From Paenarthrobacter aurescens (GTDB lineage: Bacteria; Actinomycetota; Actinomycetes; Actinomycetales; Micrococcaceae), in NCBI RefSeq assembly GCF_041549525.1, contig NZ_CP157456.1, positions 2,232,001 to 2,296,000 of the forward strand: a DNA stretch of 64,000 nucleotides, written 5' to 3'. The first letter of the stretch is position 1; each line of letters starts with the position of its first letter. Shown here one piece after another: positions 48,651 to 62,319 of this stretch. Position numbers and translations under genes: made by a program. The notes below the pieces were generated by a model. That model had not been told where the DNA came from. It searched no databases and saw nothing but the letters and a program-made list of their open reading frames with translations.

Positions 48651-49610
48651 ATGGACAACGTGGACACCGCCCGCTCCTCCCCGGGCCAATACCCCTCCCA
48701 AAGCGCCCTGGACGATGAATTCTTCAGCGCAACGCTGCCGGGACGGACCACCGCCTCCGCCGTCCACGTGGATGGCAGTAAGGTGGCGTACTGGACCTAC
48801 GAACCAGTCACTATCACGCCCCTGACCCGCACCATCCTGGTCATCCATGGCTTCCGGGGGGACCACCACGGGTTGCTGCGCGTGGCCGATCACCTTCCGG
48901 ACATGCGCATTATCATGCCGGACCTGCCTGCATTCGGGAGCTCGGAACCCTTCGCCCGGGACGAACACAGTGTTGAACGCTACGGCAAGTTCATCTCCGG
49001 CTTCATGGCCGCACTGGGCTTGGATGAGAAAACTGTCCTGCTGGGACACTCCTTCGGCTCAATCGTCGCCAGCCACTTCGCCGCGGCGAATCCGGGAGCC
49101 ATCTACCCGCTGATCCTGATCAACCCCATCGCCGCTCCGGCCTTGGAAGGCCCCAAGGGCATCATGACAAAACTCGCCGTGCTCTACTACCAGGTTTCGG
49201 CCAAACTTCCCCGCACGCTGGGACTGGCGGTCCTCCGCAACAGGGTAATTGTGCGGATCATGAGCATCACCATGGCCAAAACCAAAGACAAGAGCCTTCG
49301 CCGGTTCATCCACGGTCAGCATGACGCCTACTTCAGTGCCTTCGCAGACAGGAAGAGCCTGCTCGAATCCTTCAAGGCCTCAGTCTCGGGACACGTCGCC
49401 CAGGTAGCCGAGGAACTGACTTTCCCCGTACTCCTGATCGCAGGGGAAAAAGATGAGATCGCCACCCTACCCAACCAGTACAAACTGATGCAGCGCCTGC
49501 CTGCGGCAAAGCTGGAAGTAATTCCCGACGTCGGGCATCTCATCCACTACGAAACGCCGGTTCCGGCCGCAGAAGCAATCCGAACTTTCCTGGAGGAACA
49601 TCCCGCGTGA
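48651..49610 (+). CDS. Alpha/beta hydrolase
   Basis: A 319-residue alpha/beta hydrolase. Motifs: ILVIHGFRGDHHG for the oxyanion hole, GHSFG with nucleophile Ser134, a late Asp in AGEKDEIATLP and His in VIPDVGHLIHYETP. No signal peptide is seen. It starts 10 bases after the aldo/keto reductase and its stop overlaps the next GTG by four bases, so these genes form an operon. Substrate unknown. Confidence 0.87.
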   Translation: MDNVDTARSSPGQYPSQSALDDEFFSATLPGRTTASAVHVDGSKVAYWTYEPVTITPLTRTILVIHGFRGDHHGLLRVADHLPDMRIIMPDLPAFGSSEPFARDEHSVERYGKFISGFMAALGLDEKTVLLGHSFGSIVASHFAAANPGAIYPLILINPIAAPALEGPKGIMTKLAVLYYQVSAKLPRTLGLAVLRNRVIVRIMSITMAKTKDKSLRRFIHGQHDAYFSAFADRKSLLESFKASVSGHVAQVAEELTFPVLLIAGEKDEIATLPNQYKLMQRLPAAKLEVIPDVGHLIHYETPVPAAEAIRTFLEEHPA

Positions 49611-50689
49611 AAATTGTCATCGACGCCCGCTTTACCCGAACGGACCACCACGATGGCATCAGCCGCTACGGTTCCAGCCTCATAGCCGCAACGTCCAAAA
49701 TTGCCGATGTCACCATGCTCATCAGCGACAAACGGCAACTGGCCCTTCTGCCCGACGTTCCGTACGTGATGATCAACAGCCCGCTCTCACCCATGGAATT
49801 GTTCGTAGCCCGAAAGGTGAACCCCTTGGGCGCTGACGTGGTTGTCTGCCCCATGCAGACCATGGGCACCCTCGGCCGGAAGTACGGGCTGATACTGACC
49901 CTGCACGATCTCATTTACTACGAACACCCGACTCCCCCGGGCTTCCTGCCCGCCCCGGTGCGCCTGCTGTGGAGGCTCTATCACAAGGGGTACTGGCCGC
50001 AGCGGCTGCTGCTCAACCGCGCAGACATCGTGGCCACCATCAGCAGCACCACTGAAGCGCTCATGGCCAAGTACACACTGACAAAACGTCCCGTTCGCAT
50101 TGTGGGAAACGCACCCCAACCCGGTCAGAGACCTCGGGACCCTGGAGCAGGGGCAGAGAAGACGCTCCTCTACATGGGCTCGTTCATGCCCTACAAAAAT
50201 GTGGAAACCATGATCCGTGGCATGGCACAGCTGCCCGAATACACTCTGCACCTGCTCAGCCGGATCACGCCGCAACGCAAGGCAGAATTGGAGGCTTTGG
50301 TACCCCGCGGCGCCAAGGTGCTGTTTCACAACGGTGTGACAGACGCCGAGTATGACGAGCTCCTGGTGCGGGCGACTGCGTTGATCAGCCTCTCGCGGGC
50401 CGAGGGCTACGGCTTACCGCTGGTGGAGGCGATGGCCTTGGGAACCCCTGTGATCGCCAGCGATATTCCTATCTTCCGTGAAGTGGGAGGCGACGCCGTC
50501 AGCTACGTCCACCCTGAGTCTCCGGCCGAATTCGCTGCGGCAGTAACTGCGCTGGGCGAGGAACCACTGTGGCAGGAACGTTCCCGGAAATCCGTGGAAC
50601 GCGCCGGGCACTTCAACTGGGAAGCTTCGGCACGGCAGCTCCTGTCCGCGGCCGAAGAGGTAGTGGCCAGACGTCAACGTAAGGCTTAG
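49607..50689 (+). CDS. Glycosyltransferase family 4 (GT-B fold)
   Basis: A 360-residue transferase. N-terminal IVIDARFTRTDHHDGISRYGSSLI and the C-terminal donor-site segment ALISLSRAEGYGLPLVEAMALGTPVIASDIPIFREVGG match GT4 enzymes, often mannosyltransferases. The E-x7-E pattern is present in EGYGLPLVE. The start is GTG at 49607, overlapping the preceding hydrolase stop. No membrane segment is obvious. The acceptor is unknown; a lipid or wall glycan is plausible because glycerol metabolism genes are near. Confidence 0.87.
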   Translation: MKIVIDARFTRTDHHDGISRYGSSLIAATSKIADVTMLISDKRQLALLPDVPYVMINSPLSPMELFVARKVNPLGADVVVCPMQTMGTLGRKYGLILTLHDLIYYEHPTPPGFLPAPVRLLWRLYHKGYWPQRLLLNRADIVATISSTTEALMAKYTLTKRPVRIVGNAPQPGQRPRDPGAGAEKTLLYMGSFMPYKNVETMIRGMAQLPEYTLHLLSRITPQRKAELEALVPRGAKVLFHNGVTDAEYDELLVRATALISLSRAEGYGLPLVEAMALGTPVIASDIPIFREVGGDAVSYVHPESPAEFAAAVTALGEEPLWQERSRKSVERAGHFNWEASARQLLSAAEEVVARRQRKA

Positions 50690-50722
50690 GCCAACGTCAG
50701 CTGAGACCGGTGAGCTCCGGCT

Positions 50723-52813
50723 TTAGAGGACATCCACGCCGTCCAAACGCAACTGAACCGGGCCGGATGTGCGCTTTGCTGCGCTGGCCACTTTCACCGC
50801 CCGCATGGCACGGGTGGCCTCCGCGGCGTCTGCATAAGGAATGAAGTAGAGCGTCCTCACGTCGGAATCGGTGTCGCTGGCACCGGTGTGGGCACCGGAG
50901 GACAGCAGCATGGGAGCGGGCCCTGCGCTGCGCAGTTTACTTCCCAGTGCGGCGCTGGCCTGAAACGCCTCGGCGAAATGCACGACGTCGTTCCTCGCGC
51001 CGGTCACCGATGCCACCCGAACGGCCGGGGGCAGCTGAAGTTCCTTCCGAAGCGCCAATTCACGTGATGCGAAGCCGGCGGCATCCCAGCGCAACAGTGC
51101 TCCAGTCGCGGCGGTATCGTCGGCAGTAATTACCACCAGCCCTCCCTGGCCGGCGGGCTTCACGAGGGACGCGGCATTGAACCACCGGCGCACAGTGTCT
51201 TCGCCTGCGCGCAGGTTTTCGCGCCGAAGCAACGAGTTGCCGTCCAGCAACAGCGCTGCCGCGTACCCGTTGGGTGCTACCGGCTCGGCACCGACTGTAG
51301 CTACCACCAGAGCCGGAGTTTCCGGGACAGTGGCTTTAATGTGTTCACCGGAAGAGGTCACCACCGCTTTTCCGGGGAATGCCCGCCCGAGTTCCTCGGC
51401 GGTTCTCATGACTCCTGCTGCTCCCCGGCGCAGGCGTGTTCCGCTGCAGTGGCTGCAGCGCCACTGTGGGGCGGGCGTGGAACACCAGCGGCACGCTGGT
51501 ATGGCAGAGCTGCTGGCAACGGCCAGGGGGCCTTGGCAGGCGTTGCAGCGCGCCAGTTCACGGCACGTTTCGCACACCAAGGACGGGGCGTATCCGGCGC
51601 GGGCTACCTGAACCAGGACCGGGCCCCGTTCCAGGCCTTCCTTGGCCGCCCTCCACGCCGCGGCAGGCAGACGCGCAATGCGCGCCAAAGGATCACGATC
51701 CTGCTCGAAGCTGTCGGCGGTGTTCAAAACCCGTGGAGCTGTGGCACGGACAGTACTTCGTGGTGCTTCGATGGGCACCGCCCATTGCATTTCCACAAGG
51801 CGTTGGAGTTCTGTGCTTCGGTTATGGGAGGCCATAAGGCAAGCGGCGTTCTCCTGCTCGGCACGCAACAGAAGGACTTCCCTGGTGTGCGCATAGGGCG
51901 CCCTTTGCTCGATGTGGAGGTCATCACCGTCGTCCCAACACACCACAAGGCCAAGATTGTGAACAGGAGCATATGCTGCCGAGCGAGTGCCGATCGCAAC
52001 TCCCGCCGCACCGCTGAGAAGCCGCAGAAAGTTCCTGTAGCGGGGAGTTTGCCCGTCATCGGCCGTGAGGCGGGCAACGTCCGAGGACGGCAGGACTTTG
52101 GCAAGCGCTGCCTCCAACCGCTCAAGATCGCGGTAGTCCGGCACAACCACTACGGCCCCACGCCCCGAAGACCGAACTGTGGCAACTGCCGAAGCAATCA
52201 GGGCCGGCCAACCATGGGGCCCGAATCCCTGCAGCGCTGTGAGTACCGCTTTGGGTGATCCGCCGCTGGCGAGATGCTGAAGAAACGCCTCACCGTTGCC
52301 GTAGGAGACCCATGCCCGGGCATCCGTGTCCGGTTTGAGCTCTGCGCGGCCTTCATCCGGCTCGCCTGCCAGCAGTTCCTTCTCCACCTTGGCCATCCGT
52401 GGCGGAACTGCCGTTCTAAGGACATCGCTGAGGGTTCCGGCGTATCTGGCCGCTACGGTACCGGCCAACTCCAATACGGCCGGGGTGAGGACCACCACCG
52501 GTGAGACCACCTTGTGCAGGGTGCTTAACGGTGCCGCAGCGTCCGAGTCTGCGCGCCGTTCAATGATGTAGCCGTTAAGCTCCTGGCCGTTGAACTTCAC
52601 CTTCACCCGGACACCGGGCAAAGCCACCTCAGCCAGTTCGGCAGGAACACTGTAGTCAAAGGGCCTGTCCAGGTGGGGCAGGGAGGACTCGAGCACCACC
52701 CGGGCCACGGGGTTCTCGGCGGCCAGGGGCGGCCCATTGGCCGCCATGCGATCCGGAAAGCCCTGCAGCAACGAGGGTTGGAGCAAGGACGGCTGGGCCT
52801 CGTTTCCTGCCAA
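50723..52813 (-). CDS. priA: Primosomal protein N' PriA, actinobacterial form without helicase motifs
   Basis: A 696-residue replication restart protein. I chose the TTG at 52813 because GGAGGT stands seven bases upstream; upstream GTG codons would overlap that site. The N-terminal 3'-DNA-binding domain (VARVVLESSLPHLDRPFDYSVP, PGVRVKVKFNGQELNGYI) is normal. The zinc region in the middle has paired cysteines (CETCRELARCNACQG, CRWCSTP, CSHCSG). The Walker A is absent (LQGFGPHGWPAL instead of GxxGxGKT) and the Walker B is degraded (CWDDGDD), as known for actinobacterial PriA. A PSLLQ-PSLLQ repeat is near the N-terminus. Confidence 0.9.
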   Translation of the reverse strand: MAGNEAQPSLLQPSLLQGFPDRMAANGPPLAAENPVARVVLESSLPHLDRPFDYSVPAELAEVALPGVRVKVKFNGQELNGYIIERRADSDAAAPLSTLHKVVSPVVVLTPAVLELAGTVAARYAGTLSDVLRTAVPPRMAKVEKELLAGEPDEGRAELKPDTDARAWVSYGNGEAFLQHLASGGSPKAVLTALQGFGPHGWPALIASAVATVRSSGRGAVVVVPDYRDLERLEAALAKVLPSSDVARLTADDGQTPRYRNFLRLLSGAAGVAIGTRSAAYAPVHNLGLVVCWDDGDDLHIEQRAPYAHTREVLLLRAEQENAACLMASHNRSTELQRLVEMQWAVPIEAPRSTVRATAPRVLNTADSFEQDRDPLARIARLPAAAWRAAKEGLERGPVLVQVARAGYAPSLVCETCRELARCNACQGPLAVASSSAIPACRWCSTPAPQWRCSHCSGTRLRRGAAGVMRTAEELGRAFPGKAVVTSSGEHIKATVPETPALVVATVGAEPVAPNGYAAALLLDGNSLLRRENLRAGEDTVRRWFNAASLVKPAGQGGLVVITADDTAATGALLRWDAAGFASRELALRKELQLPPAVRVASVTGARNDVVHFAEAFQASAALGSKLRSAGPAPMLLSSGAHTGASDTDSDVRTLYFIPYADAAEATRAMRAVKVASAAKRTSGPVQLRLDGVDVL

Positions 52814-52865
52814 GCACTTCACCTCCACCTCTGAGCGCGGAAAGCCCACGCATTCTTAACTGTGA

Positions 52866-52898
52866 ATGCCCGCAGCGGGATTGACCCGCTGCGGGCAT
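52866..52898 (-). terminator. Terminator after metK
   Basis: ATGCCCGCAGCGGG and its complement form a perfect 14-bp stem with a five-base loop, 84 bases after the metK stop and before the priA start. Confidence 0.85.
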
Positions 52899-52981
52899 CT
52901 CTCTGGCACCAGCCAATCATGGGCTACTGACATTACAACAACGCGGAGTTGATGCTTCTGCCTCCGTCCCTGATCCGGGGC

Positions 52982-54211
52982 TCAGGCGTTGAAGTATTCC
53001 TTCAGGTCCGCAACGCGGTCCAGGCGTTCCCACGTGAAATCCGGGTCATCGCGTCCGAAGTGGCCGTGGGCCGCCGTCTTGGCGTAAATGGGCCGCTTGA
53101 GGTCCAGTGCGTCAATGATGGCGCGCGGACGGAGGTCGAACAGTTCGTCGATCGCTTCACTGATGCGCGCGGGGTCAACGGTTTCCGTGCCGAAGGTCTC
53201 AACGTACGTTCCAACCGGGCGTGCCTGGCCGATGGCGTAGGCAATTTGAATCTCAGCCCGCTTGGCCAGCCCTGCAGCCACCACGTTCTTTGCCACCCAA
53301 CGCATGGCATACGCGGCAGAACGGTCCACCTTGGAAGGATCCTTGCCGGAGAACGCACCTCCGCCATGCCGGGAGAATCCGCCATAGGTGTCAACAATGA
53401 TCTTGCGGCCCGTAAGACCCGCGTCTCCCACAGGCCCACCTATAACGAAAGCACCGGCAGGGTTGAGGATGTTCGCAGTGTGCGCAATGTCCAGATTGGA
53501 CGCAGACATGACGGGGTCAATCACATAGCTGGCCAAATCAGCGCGAAGCTGCTCAAGGCTTGCCTCTTCAGCGTGTTGGCTGGAAATGACCACAGTTTCC
53601 ACGGAAACCGGCCGGTCGCCGTCGTACCCTACCGTCACCTGGGTCTTGCCATCCGGGCGGAGGTAGGCCAGCTCGCCGTTCTTTCGAACTTCGGTAAGGC
53701 GTTCAGACAACCGGTGGGCCAGCCAGATGGGAGTGGGCATGTAGGAAGCCGTCTCATCGCTTGCGTAGCCGAACATGATGCCCTGATCGCCAGCGCCCTG
53801 GAGGTCGTAGTCGTCTTCCTGGCGGCCTTCACGGGCCTCCAGAGAGTTGAATACTCCACCGGCGATGTCGTTGGACTGTTGGCCAATGGATACCGACACA
53901 CCACAGCGGGCGCCATCAAATCCATTGGCCGAGGAATCATAGCCAATGCCCAAGATGGTTTCCCGGACAATCTGCGGAATTTCCACGTAGGCGTCGGTAG
54001 TAACCTCACCGGCCACGTGCACCAGGCCCGTAGTAGCCATGGTTTCAACGGCCACGCGGGATTCAGGATCAGCAGCCAGCAGCGCGTCCAGGATGGCATC
54101 GCTGATTTGGTCACAGATCTTGTCCGGGTGCCCCTCGGTAACAGACTCGGACGTGAAGAGCCGGAGCTTGGACGGGGTGCCATGGTGTTCATGGTGCAGC
54201 GGTAAAGTCAC
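52982..54211 (-). CDS. metK: S-adenosylmethionine synthetase
   Basis: A 409-residue enzyme that makes S-adenosylmethionine from methionine and ATP. Signature segments: [33 protein letters not shown], and [19 protein letters not shown], the phosphate loop. Length and motif order are normal. It follows coaBC by 78 bases on the same strand. No SAM-responsive riboswitch was recognised. Confidence 0.97.
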   Translation of the reverse strand: MTLPLHHEHHGTPSKLRLFTSESVTEGHPDKICDQISDAILDALLAADPESRVAVETMATTGLVHVAGEVTTDAYVEIPQIVRETILGIGYDSSANGFDGARCGVSVSIGQQSNDIAGGVFNSLEAREGRQEDDYDLQGAGDQGIMFGYASDETASYMPTPIWLAHRLSERLTEVRKNGELAYLRPDGKTQVTVGYDGDRPVSVETVVISSQHAEEASLEQLRADLASYVIDPVMSASNLDIAHTANILNPAGAFVIGGPVGDAGLTGRKIIVDTYGGFSRHGGGAFSGKDPSKVDRSAAYAMRWVAKNVVAAGLAKRAEIQIAYAIGQARPVGTYVETFGTETVDPARISEAIDELFDLRPRAIIDALDLKRPIYAKTAAHGHFGRDDPDFTWERLDRVADLKEYFNA

Positions 54212-54289
54212 TCGACCACCTTACTGGGTTGCGGGAGGACGGCATCGACCGTATGTCCCTTTGCTAAGAATTCGGGTGTGTGGGCTCAG

Positions 54290-55540
54290 TTACATGGCCG
54301 GGAAGACCCTGGTGAGTTCAGCGCCCACCCGATCGATCACAGCAGAAGCGACGTCCGCCTTTGAGCCGGCCGCTGACTGGGGTTCGGCTCCGTGACCGGA
54401 CAGGATGACCACAGAGTTCTCATCCTGGCCGAAAACACGGCCAATGCCCACCTGGTTCACTACCAGGAGATCGCAGCCCTTGCGCTTGAGCTTGGCTGTG
54501 GCATGTTCGAGGACATCGCCCTGGGCGTCTCCCGTTTCGGCTGCGAAACCGACAATCAGCTGGCGGCCACCCTCGTCATTGCGACGTTCCACGAGCTCGT
54601 GCAGGATGTCCGGGTTCCGGATCAACCGCACAACAGGTGCATCCTCGCCGTCGACCTTCTTGATCTTGGTGTCCGAAACCTCGGCCGGACGGAAGTCCGC
54701 CACGGCAGCGGCCATAATAACGACGTCGGAGTCCACTGCCGCCTTCAGCGCCGCCTCGCGCAGTTCCAAGGCTGATTCAACGCGAACGAGCTCGACGCCG
54801 GCGGGCGGCTGAACGTCCATATGCGCGGCGAGGAACTTTACGGTTGCCCCCGCAGCCAGTGCCGCTTCAGCCAGTGCCGCTCCCTGTTTGCCGGAGGAGC
54901 GATTGCCGAGGAATCGTACGGGATCCAACGCCTCCCTGGTACCACCGGCGGAAATCGTCACGGTCCGGCCTGCCAGGGACTGTCCTGCGGAAGGGGATGC
55001 CATGGCACGGTCCCGGCCGTCAGTCAGAGCCATGGCTGCGGCGAAGATGGCTTCCGGCTCCGGCAACCGGCCCGGGCCTGAGTCGGCACCCGTCAAGCGA
55101 CCGGAAGCCGGCTCCAGCACTGTCACGCCCCGGCTTCGCAACGTTTCCACATTGGCCCGGGTTGCAGCATGTTGCCACATTTCCGTGTGCATGGCAGGAG
55201 CGAACAGAACAGGACCATGGGCCATGAGGAGCGTGTTGGTGAGGAGGTCGCCTGCTTGTCCGCTTGCAGCTTTAGCCAAAAGATCGGCAGTGGCGGGAGC
55301 AACAACGATCAGGTCCGCCTCATGCCCCAAACGGACATGGTTGACCTTTTCAACGTCATCAAAGACGCTGTTGCTCACAGGATTGCCGGAGAGGGCTTCC
55401 CACGTGGCCACTCCCACAAATCGGGTAGCGGCCTCGGTAGGGATGACCGTCACCTTGTGACCGGCTTCAGTAAAAAGCCGGAGGAGCGATGCAACCTTGT
55501 AGGCTGCTATCCCTCCCCCGACTCCGAGGACTATGCGCAC
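54290..55540 (-). CDS. coaBC: Bifunctional phosphopantothenoylcysteine decarboxylase/phosphopantothenate-cysteine ligase
   Basis: A 416-residue fusion for two steps of coenzyme A synthesis. The N-terminal CoaC flavodoxin-like half (about 1-190) begins VLGVGGGIAAYKVASLLR and has VNHVRLGHEADLIVVAPATA with the active-site His, and FAPAMHTEMW. The CoaB half has GGTREALDPVRFLGNRSSGKQG and MAAAVADFRP. The start is GTG at 55540 after GGAGGT. Confidence 0.95.
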   Translation of the reverse strand: MRIVLGVGGGIAAYKVASLLRLFTEAGHKVTVIPTEAATRFVGVATWEALSGNPVSNSVFDDVEKVNHVRLGHEADLIVVAPATADLLAKAASGQAGDLLTNTLLMAHGPVLFAPAMHTEMWQHAATRANVETLRSRGVTVLEPASGRLTGADSGPGRLPEPEAIFAAAMALTDGRDRAMASPSAGQSLAGRTVTISAGGTREALDPVRFLGNRSSGKQGAALAEAALAAGATVKFLAAHMDVQPPAGVELVRVESALELREAALKAAVDSDVVIMAAAVADFRPAEVSDTKIKKVDGEDAPVVRLIRNPDILHELVERRNDEGGRQLIVGFAAETGDAQGDVLEHATAKLKRKGCDLLVVNQVGIGRVFGQDENSVVILSGHGAEPQSAAGSKADVASAVIDRVGAELTRVFPAM

Positions 55541-55567
55541 GTGACCTCCGTCAACAGGCAGTCTTTG

Positions 55568-55828
55568 TTATTCTGCGGGCTCGATCGGCGTGGAAACCAA
55601 CAGGCCTTCGTTGATCTCGCGCAGGGCGATGGACAACGACTTCTCGTTCAGCTTGGTGTCTACCAACGGACCGACGTACTCGAACAGGCCCTCGTGCAGC
55701 TGTGCGTAGTAGGCGTTGATCTGGCGGGCGCGCTTGGCGCCGAAGATTACCAGGCCGTACTTGGAATCAGCAGCCTCAAGCAGCGAATCGATCGGCGGGT
55801 TGATGATGCCTTCAAGGTTCGTGGACAC
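55568..55828 (-). CDS. rpoZ: RNA polymerase omega subunit
   Basis: An 86-residue assembly subunit of RNA polymerase. [29 protein letters not shown] contains the conserved omega core. The GTG at 55828 follows GGAG. It lies between gmk and coaBC, the usual actinobacterial place. Confidence 0.95.
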   Translation of the reverse strand: MSTNLEGIINPPIDSLLEAADSKYGLVIFGAKRARQINAYYAQLHEGLFEYVGPLVDTKLNEKSLSIALREINEGLLVSTPIEPAE

Positions 55829-55867
55829 GAATTCTCCAAATTTTAGCGGGCCAACAAATGCAAGCGC

Positions 55868-56440
55868 TTAGCGCTGGTGCGGGGTAAGCCCCATGAGTGA
55901 AACAAGCTCGTCCGCTGCCCGGCGTACGTCGTCATTGATGACGGTGTGGTCAAACTCCGGCTCAGCAGCAAGTTCCAGTTTAGCGGTTTCCAGCCTGCGC
56001 TGCTGTTCCTCGGGAGTTTCGGTGCCGCGGCCCACCAGGCGTCGGACCATTTCGTCCCAGCTGGGCGGTGCCAGGAACACGAAATTCGCGTCCGGGACGG
56101 CGGCTTTGACCTGCCGCGCACCCTGGAGGTCTATCTCAAGCAGTACTGACTTGCCATCGGCAATGGCCGCGTCAACTGTGCTGCGGAGGGTCCCGTACCG
56201 GTTCTGGCCATGCACTACGGCCCATTCCAGAAGTTCGCCTCCGGCCACCAGGGAGTCGAACTCCTCGGCAGACTTGAAGAAGTAGTGAACCCCGTCCTTT
56301 TCACCCGGACGCGCAGCCCTGGTGGTGGCTGAGACTGAGAGCCAAACCTCCGGATAGTTGTCCCTGATGTAGGTGGATACGGTTCCCTTGCCAACGGCAG
56401 TGGGGCCTGCAAGGACAGTCAGTCCGGGTTTCTTGCTCAC
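55868..56440 (-). CDS. gmk: Guanylate kinase
   Basis: A 190-residue nucleotide kinase that converts GMP to GDP. The P-loop GPTAVGKG is at 12-19; [21 protein letters not shown] binds GMP, and [14 protein letters not shown] is Walker B-like. The C-terminal 10 residues are variable. The GTG at 56440 follows GAAGGA. It follows mihF. Confidence 0.96.
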   Translation of the reverse strand: MSKKPGLTVLAGPTAVGKGTVSTYIRDNYPEVWLSVSATTRAARPGEKDGVHYFFKSAEEFDSLVAGGELLEWAVVHGQNRYGTLRSTVDAAIADGKSVLLEIDLQGARQVKAAVPDANFVFLAPPSWDEMVRRLVGRGTETPEEQQRRLETAKLELAAEPEFDHTVINDDVRRAADELVSLMGLTPHQR

Positions 56441-56461
56441 GGATTCCTTCGGGGAGATGCG

Positions 56462-56788
56462 TCAAACGCTTTGCTGGGTATCCATAAAATCTACCAGCGC
56501 CCGGGCCTGGTGAATTCCCAGCCCCCTGATGCGCCGGGATCCGGCGATGCCGATCTCCGCCATGATCCCGGCGGCCCTGACCGGTCCGATGCCCGGCAGG
56601 GCCTCCAGGAGTTCCACAACCCGCATGCGCGCAATCGCATCGTCGGTGGCTCCGGAAGAAATCAACTCCGCAACGCTCACTTCGCCGCGCTTGAGTCTTT
56701 CCTTGGCGGCGGCACGCACAGCCCGCGCCTTGGCAGCTTTCTCAAGCGCATCTGAGCGCTCCTGTGGTGTCAGTTCTTTAAGGCCCAC
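56462..56788 (-). CDS. mihF: Integration host factor, actinobacterial type (mIHF)
   Basis: A 108-residue nucleoid protein that binds DNA through an S13-like helix-two-turn-helix fold; unrelated to enterobacterial IHF. The core is ERLKRGEVSVAELI, then VVELLEALPGIGPVRAAGIMAEIGIAGSRRIRGLG. I chose the GTG at 56788 because AGGGG lies seven bases upstream; a TTG two codons earlier is too close to it. It lies between pyrF and gmk, the standard order. Confidence 0.93.
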   Translation of the reverse strand: MGLKELTPQERSDALEKAAKARAVRAAAKERLKRGEVSVAELISSGATDDAIARMRVVELLEALPGIGPVRAAGIMAEIGIAGSRRIRGLGIHQARALVDFMDTQQSV

Positions 56789-56886
56789 TGCCAAACCCCT
56801 GTCAGATCGCGATTGTGATCCAGATCACGCGGAACTGATCCTGAACCTACCTGCAGGGGCCCTGTTGCGCAATGAGGCTTGGCAAC

Positions 56887-57754
56887 TTACGCGGAACGAA
56901 GCCCACGCAAAGTCTCCCCGGTTGCGGCCCGAAGTGCCTCAACGGATGGCCCCGCCGCCAAAATGCCGCGGCTGGAGGTTGCAAGCACCGAGGGATAAGC
57001 ATCGCCAAAGGTTGCACGGAGATCGGAAGGAGTGGCGCCCTGGGCGCCAAGGCCCGGAGCCAGGATTGCCCCACGGACAGGTCCGAGATCGATGTCCAGG
57101 TCCTTCAACGCGGAGCCAATGGTGGCACCAACAACCAAACCCACAGAACCCAGGGTGCCCTGGTAGCGCCTGTTTTCGGCTGCTGCCGCTGCCACGATCC
57201 TGCGCGCTACCGAATCGCTGCCCCCAACGTGCTGGACGGACTTCCCTTCAGGGTTCGATGTCAGCGCAAGCACAAACACTCCCCTGCCGTGCTCGGCGGC
57301 AAGATCCAACGCCGGGCGCAACGATTCAAATCCCAGGTAAGGGCTCAACGTCACCGAGTCCGCAGCCAGGGACGAACCATCCCGCAACCAGGCATCGGCG
57401 TAGGCGGCCATGGTGGAACCGATATCCCCGCGCTTTGCATCTGCGATGCTGAGCACGCCCGAGTCCGCGCATGCGGCAAGGGTGCGCTCCAAGACGGCCA
57501 ACCCGGCCGAGCCGTGACGTTCATAAAGTGCCACCTGCGGCTTCACCGCGGCAGCGAGGGAAGCCACGGCATCCACCACTGTCAGCGAGAAGCGCTCCAG
57601 GCCAGCGACGTCGTCGTTCAATCCCCACTCAGCCAAAAGCTGCGGGTGCGGGTCTATGCCGACGCAGAGCGGACCCTGGGCGACCATGGCCGCAGCCAGC
57701 CGGGAGCCAAAGGACTCCCGGGCCGGCTGCTGCTCTTGATGCTGTGAAACAGAC

Positions 57755-57762
<8 letters not shown>
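56887..57762 (-). CDS. pyrF: Orotidine 5'-phosphate decarboxylase (type 2)
   Basis: A 291-residue enzyme that makes UMP in the last pyrimidine step. The type 2 features [26 protein letters not shown] and the catalytic [22 protein letters not shown] are present. The ATG overlaps the carB stop by eight bases, so it is translationally coupled to carB. Confidence 0.95.
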
Positions 57763-61062
<3,300 letters not shown>

Positions 61063-61063
<1 letters not shown>

Positions 61064-62319
61064 TACTTCTTGTCCTCAGTCTTGGAGTCGGTGTTCTTTG
61101 CGGGGACGGCGTCTGTGGCCTTGGCCTTGGTGTCGGCCATGAGGTCGATGAAGCGGTCGAACAGGTAAGCGGCATCGTGGGGTCCGGCCGCGGCTTCAGG
61201 GTGGTACTGGACCGAGAACGCGGGGATGTCGAGGCAGGCGAGCCCTTCAACGACGTCGTCGTTCAACGAAACGTGGCTGACCTCCACACGTCCGAAGCGT
61301 TCTTCCGGCGCAACAGTGGAACCGTTCAGTGGAGCGTCAACGGCAAAGCCGTGGTTCTGGGAGGTGATTTCCACCTTGCCGGTGCGGCGATCCATGACGG
61401 GCTGGTTGATTCCGCGGTGTCCGTAGCGGAGCTTGTAGGTGCCGAAACCCAGGGCACGGCCCAGGATCTGGTTGCCAAAGCAGATGCCGAAGTACGGGAG
61501 TTTCTCATCCAGAACCGAGCGCAGCAAGGAGACCTGGTGGTCTGCCGTGGCGGGGTCGCCAGGTCCGTTGGACATGAAGAAGCCGTCCGGCTTGACTGCG
61601 TTGACGTCCTCCAGGGTGGAGGTGGCAGGAAGGACATGCACACGGACTCCACGCTCTGCAAAGCGCACCGGTGTCATTGCCTTGATGCCGAGGTCAACGG
61701 CTGCGATGGAGAAGCGCGGCTCACCCTCCCAGCCGTGGTCCTTGGGTTCGACGACGTAAGCCTCATCAATGGAGACTTCCTCAGCCAGGGCCGCGCCTTC
61801 CATGGGAGCACTGGCCAGGACAGCGTCCAGCAGTTCCTTGTCGGTAGCCTGTGCGGCTTCGCCGGAGAAAATGCCCGCACGCATGGTCTTGTGCTCGCGG
61901 AGGTGGCGGGTGATGGCACGGGTGTCCACACCCTGGATGCCAACAATTCCCTGCTCCACCAGTTCGTCATCAAGGCTGCGCTCGGAGCGCCAGTTGGAGG
62001 GCCGGCGGGCGGCGTCGCGCACAATGTACCCGGCCACCCAGATGCGGCGGGATTCAGCGTCTTCGCTGTTGACGCCGGTGTTTCCAATGTGGGGGGCCGT
62101 CTGGACCACCAGTTGGCGGGCGTAGGAGGGATCGGTAATGGTCTCCTGGTAGCCGGTCATGCCGGTGGCGAAGACTGCCTCTCCAAGAGCGGTTCCCTGG
62201 GCTCCGTAGCTGCGGCCGCGGAACATGCGGCCGTCTTCGAGCACCAGTACTGCTGCTGAGGGGGCGGGGGTGGTGGCTGCTTTACTATCCGTCACTTTAT
62301 TACTTTCCACTATCGGCAT
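61063..62319 (-). CDS. carA: Carbamoyl phosphate synthase small subunit
   Basis: A 418-residue glutamine amidotransferase subunit. The N-terminal CPSase domain begins [20 protein letters not shown]. The GATase has [10 protein letters not shown], the nucleophile cysteine in [16 protein letters not shown], and the catalytic His and Glu in [14 protein letters not shown]. The C-terminus is an unusual Lys- and Asp-rich tail. It overlaps the upstream membrane protein by 20 bases. Confidence 0.97.

Noticed and set aside
50723..52813. priA as a pseudogene because its helicase motifs are absent
   Set aside because: The frame is intact and full length, and the same loss is a known trait of actinobacterial PriA.
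54212..54290. SAM-responsive riboswitch before metK
   Set aside because: Only 78 bases separate metK from coaBC, with no recognisable SAM aptamer features.
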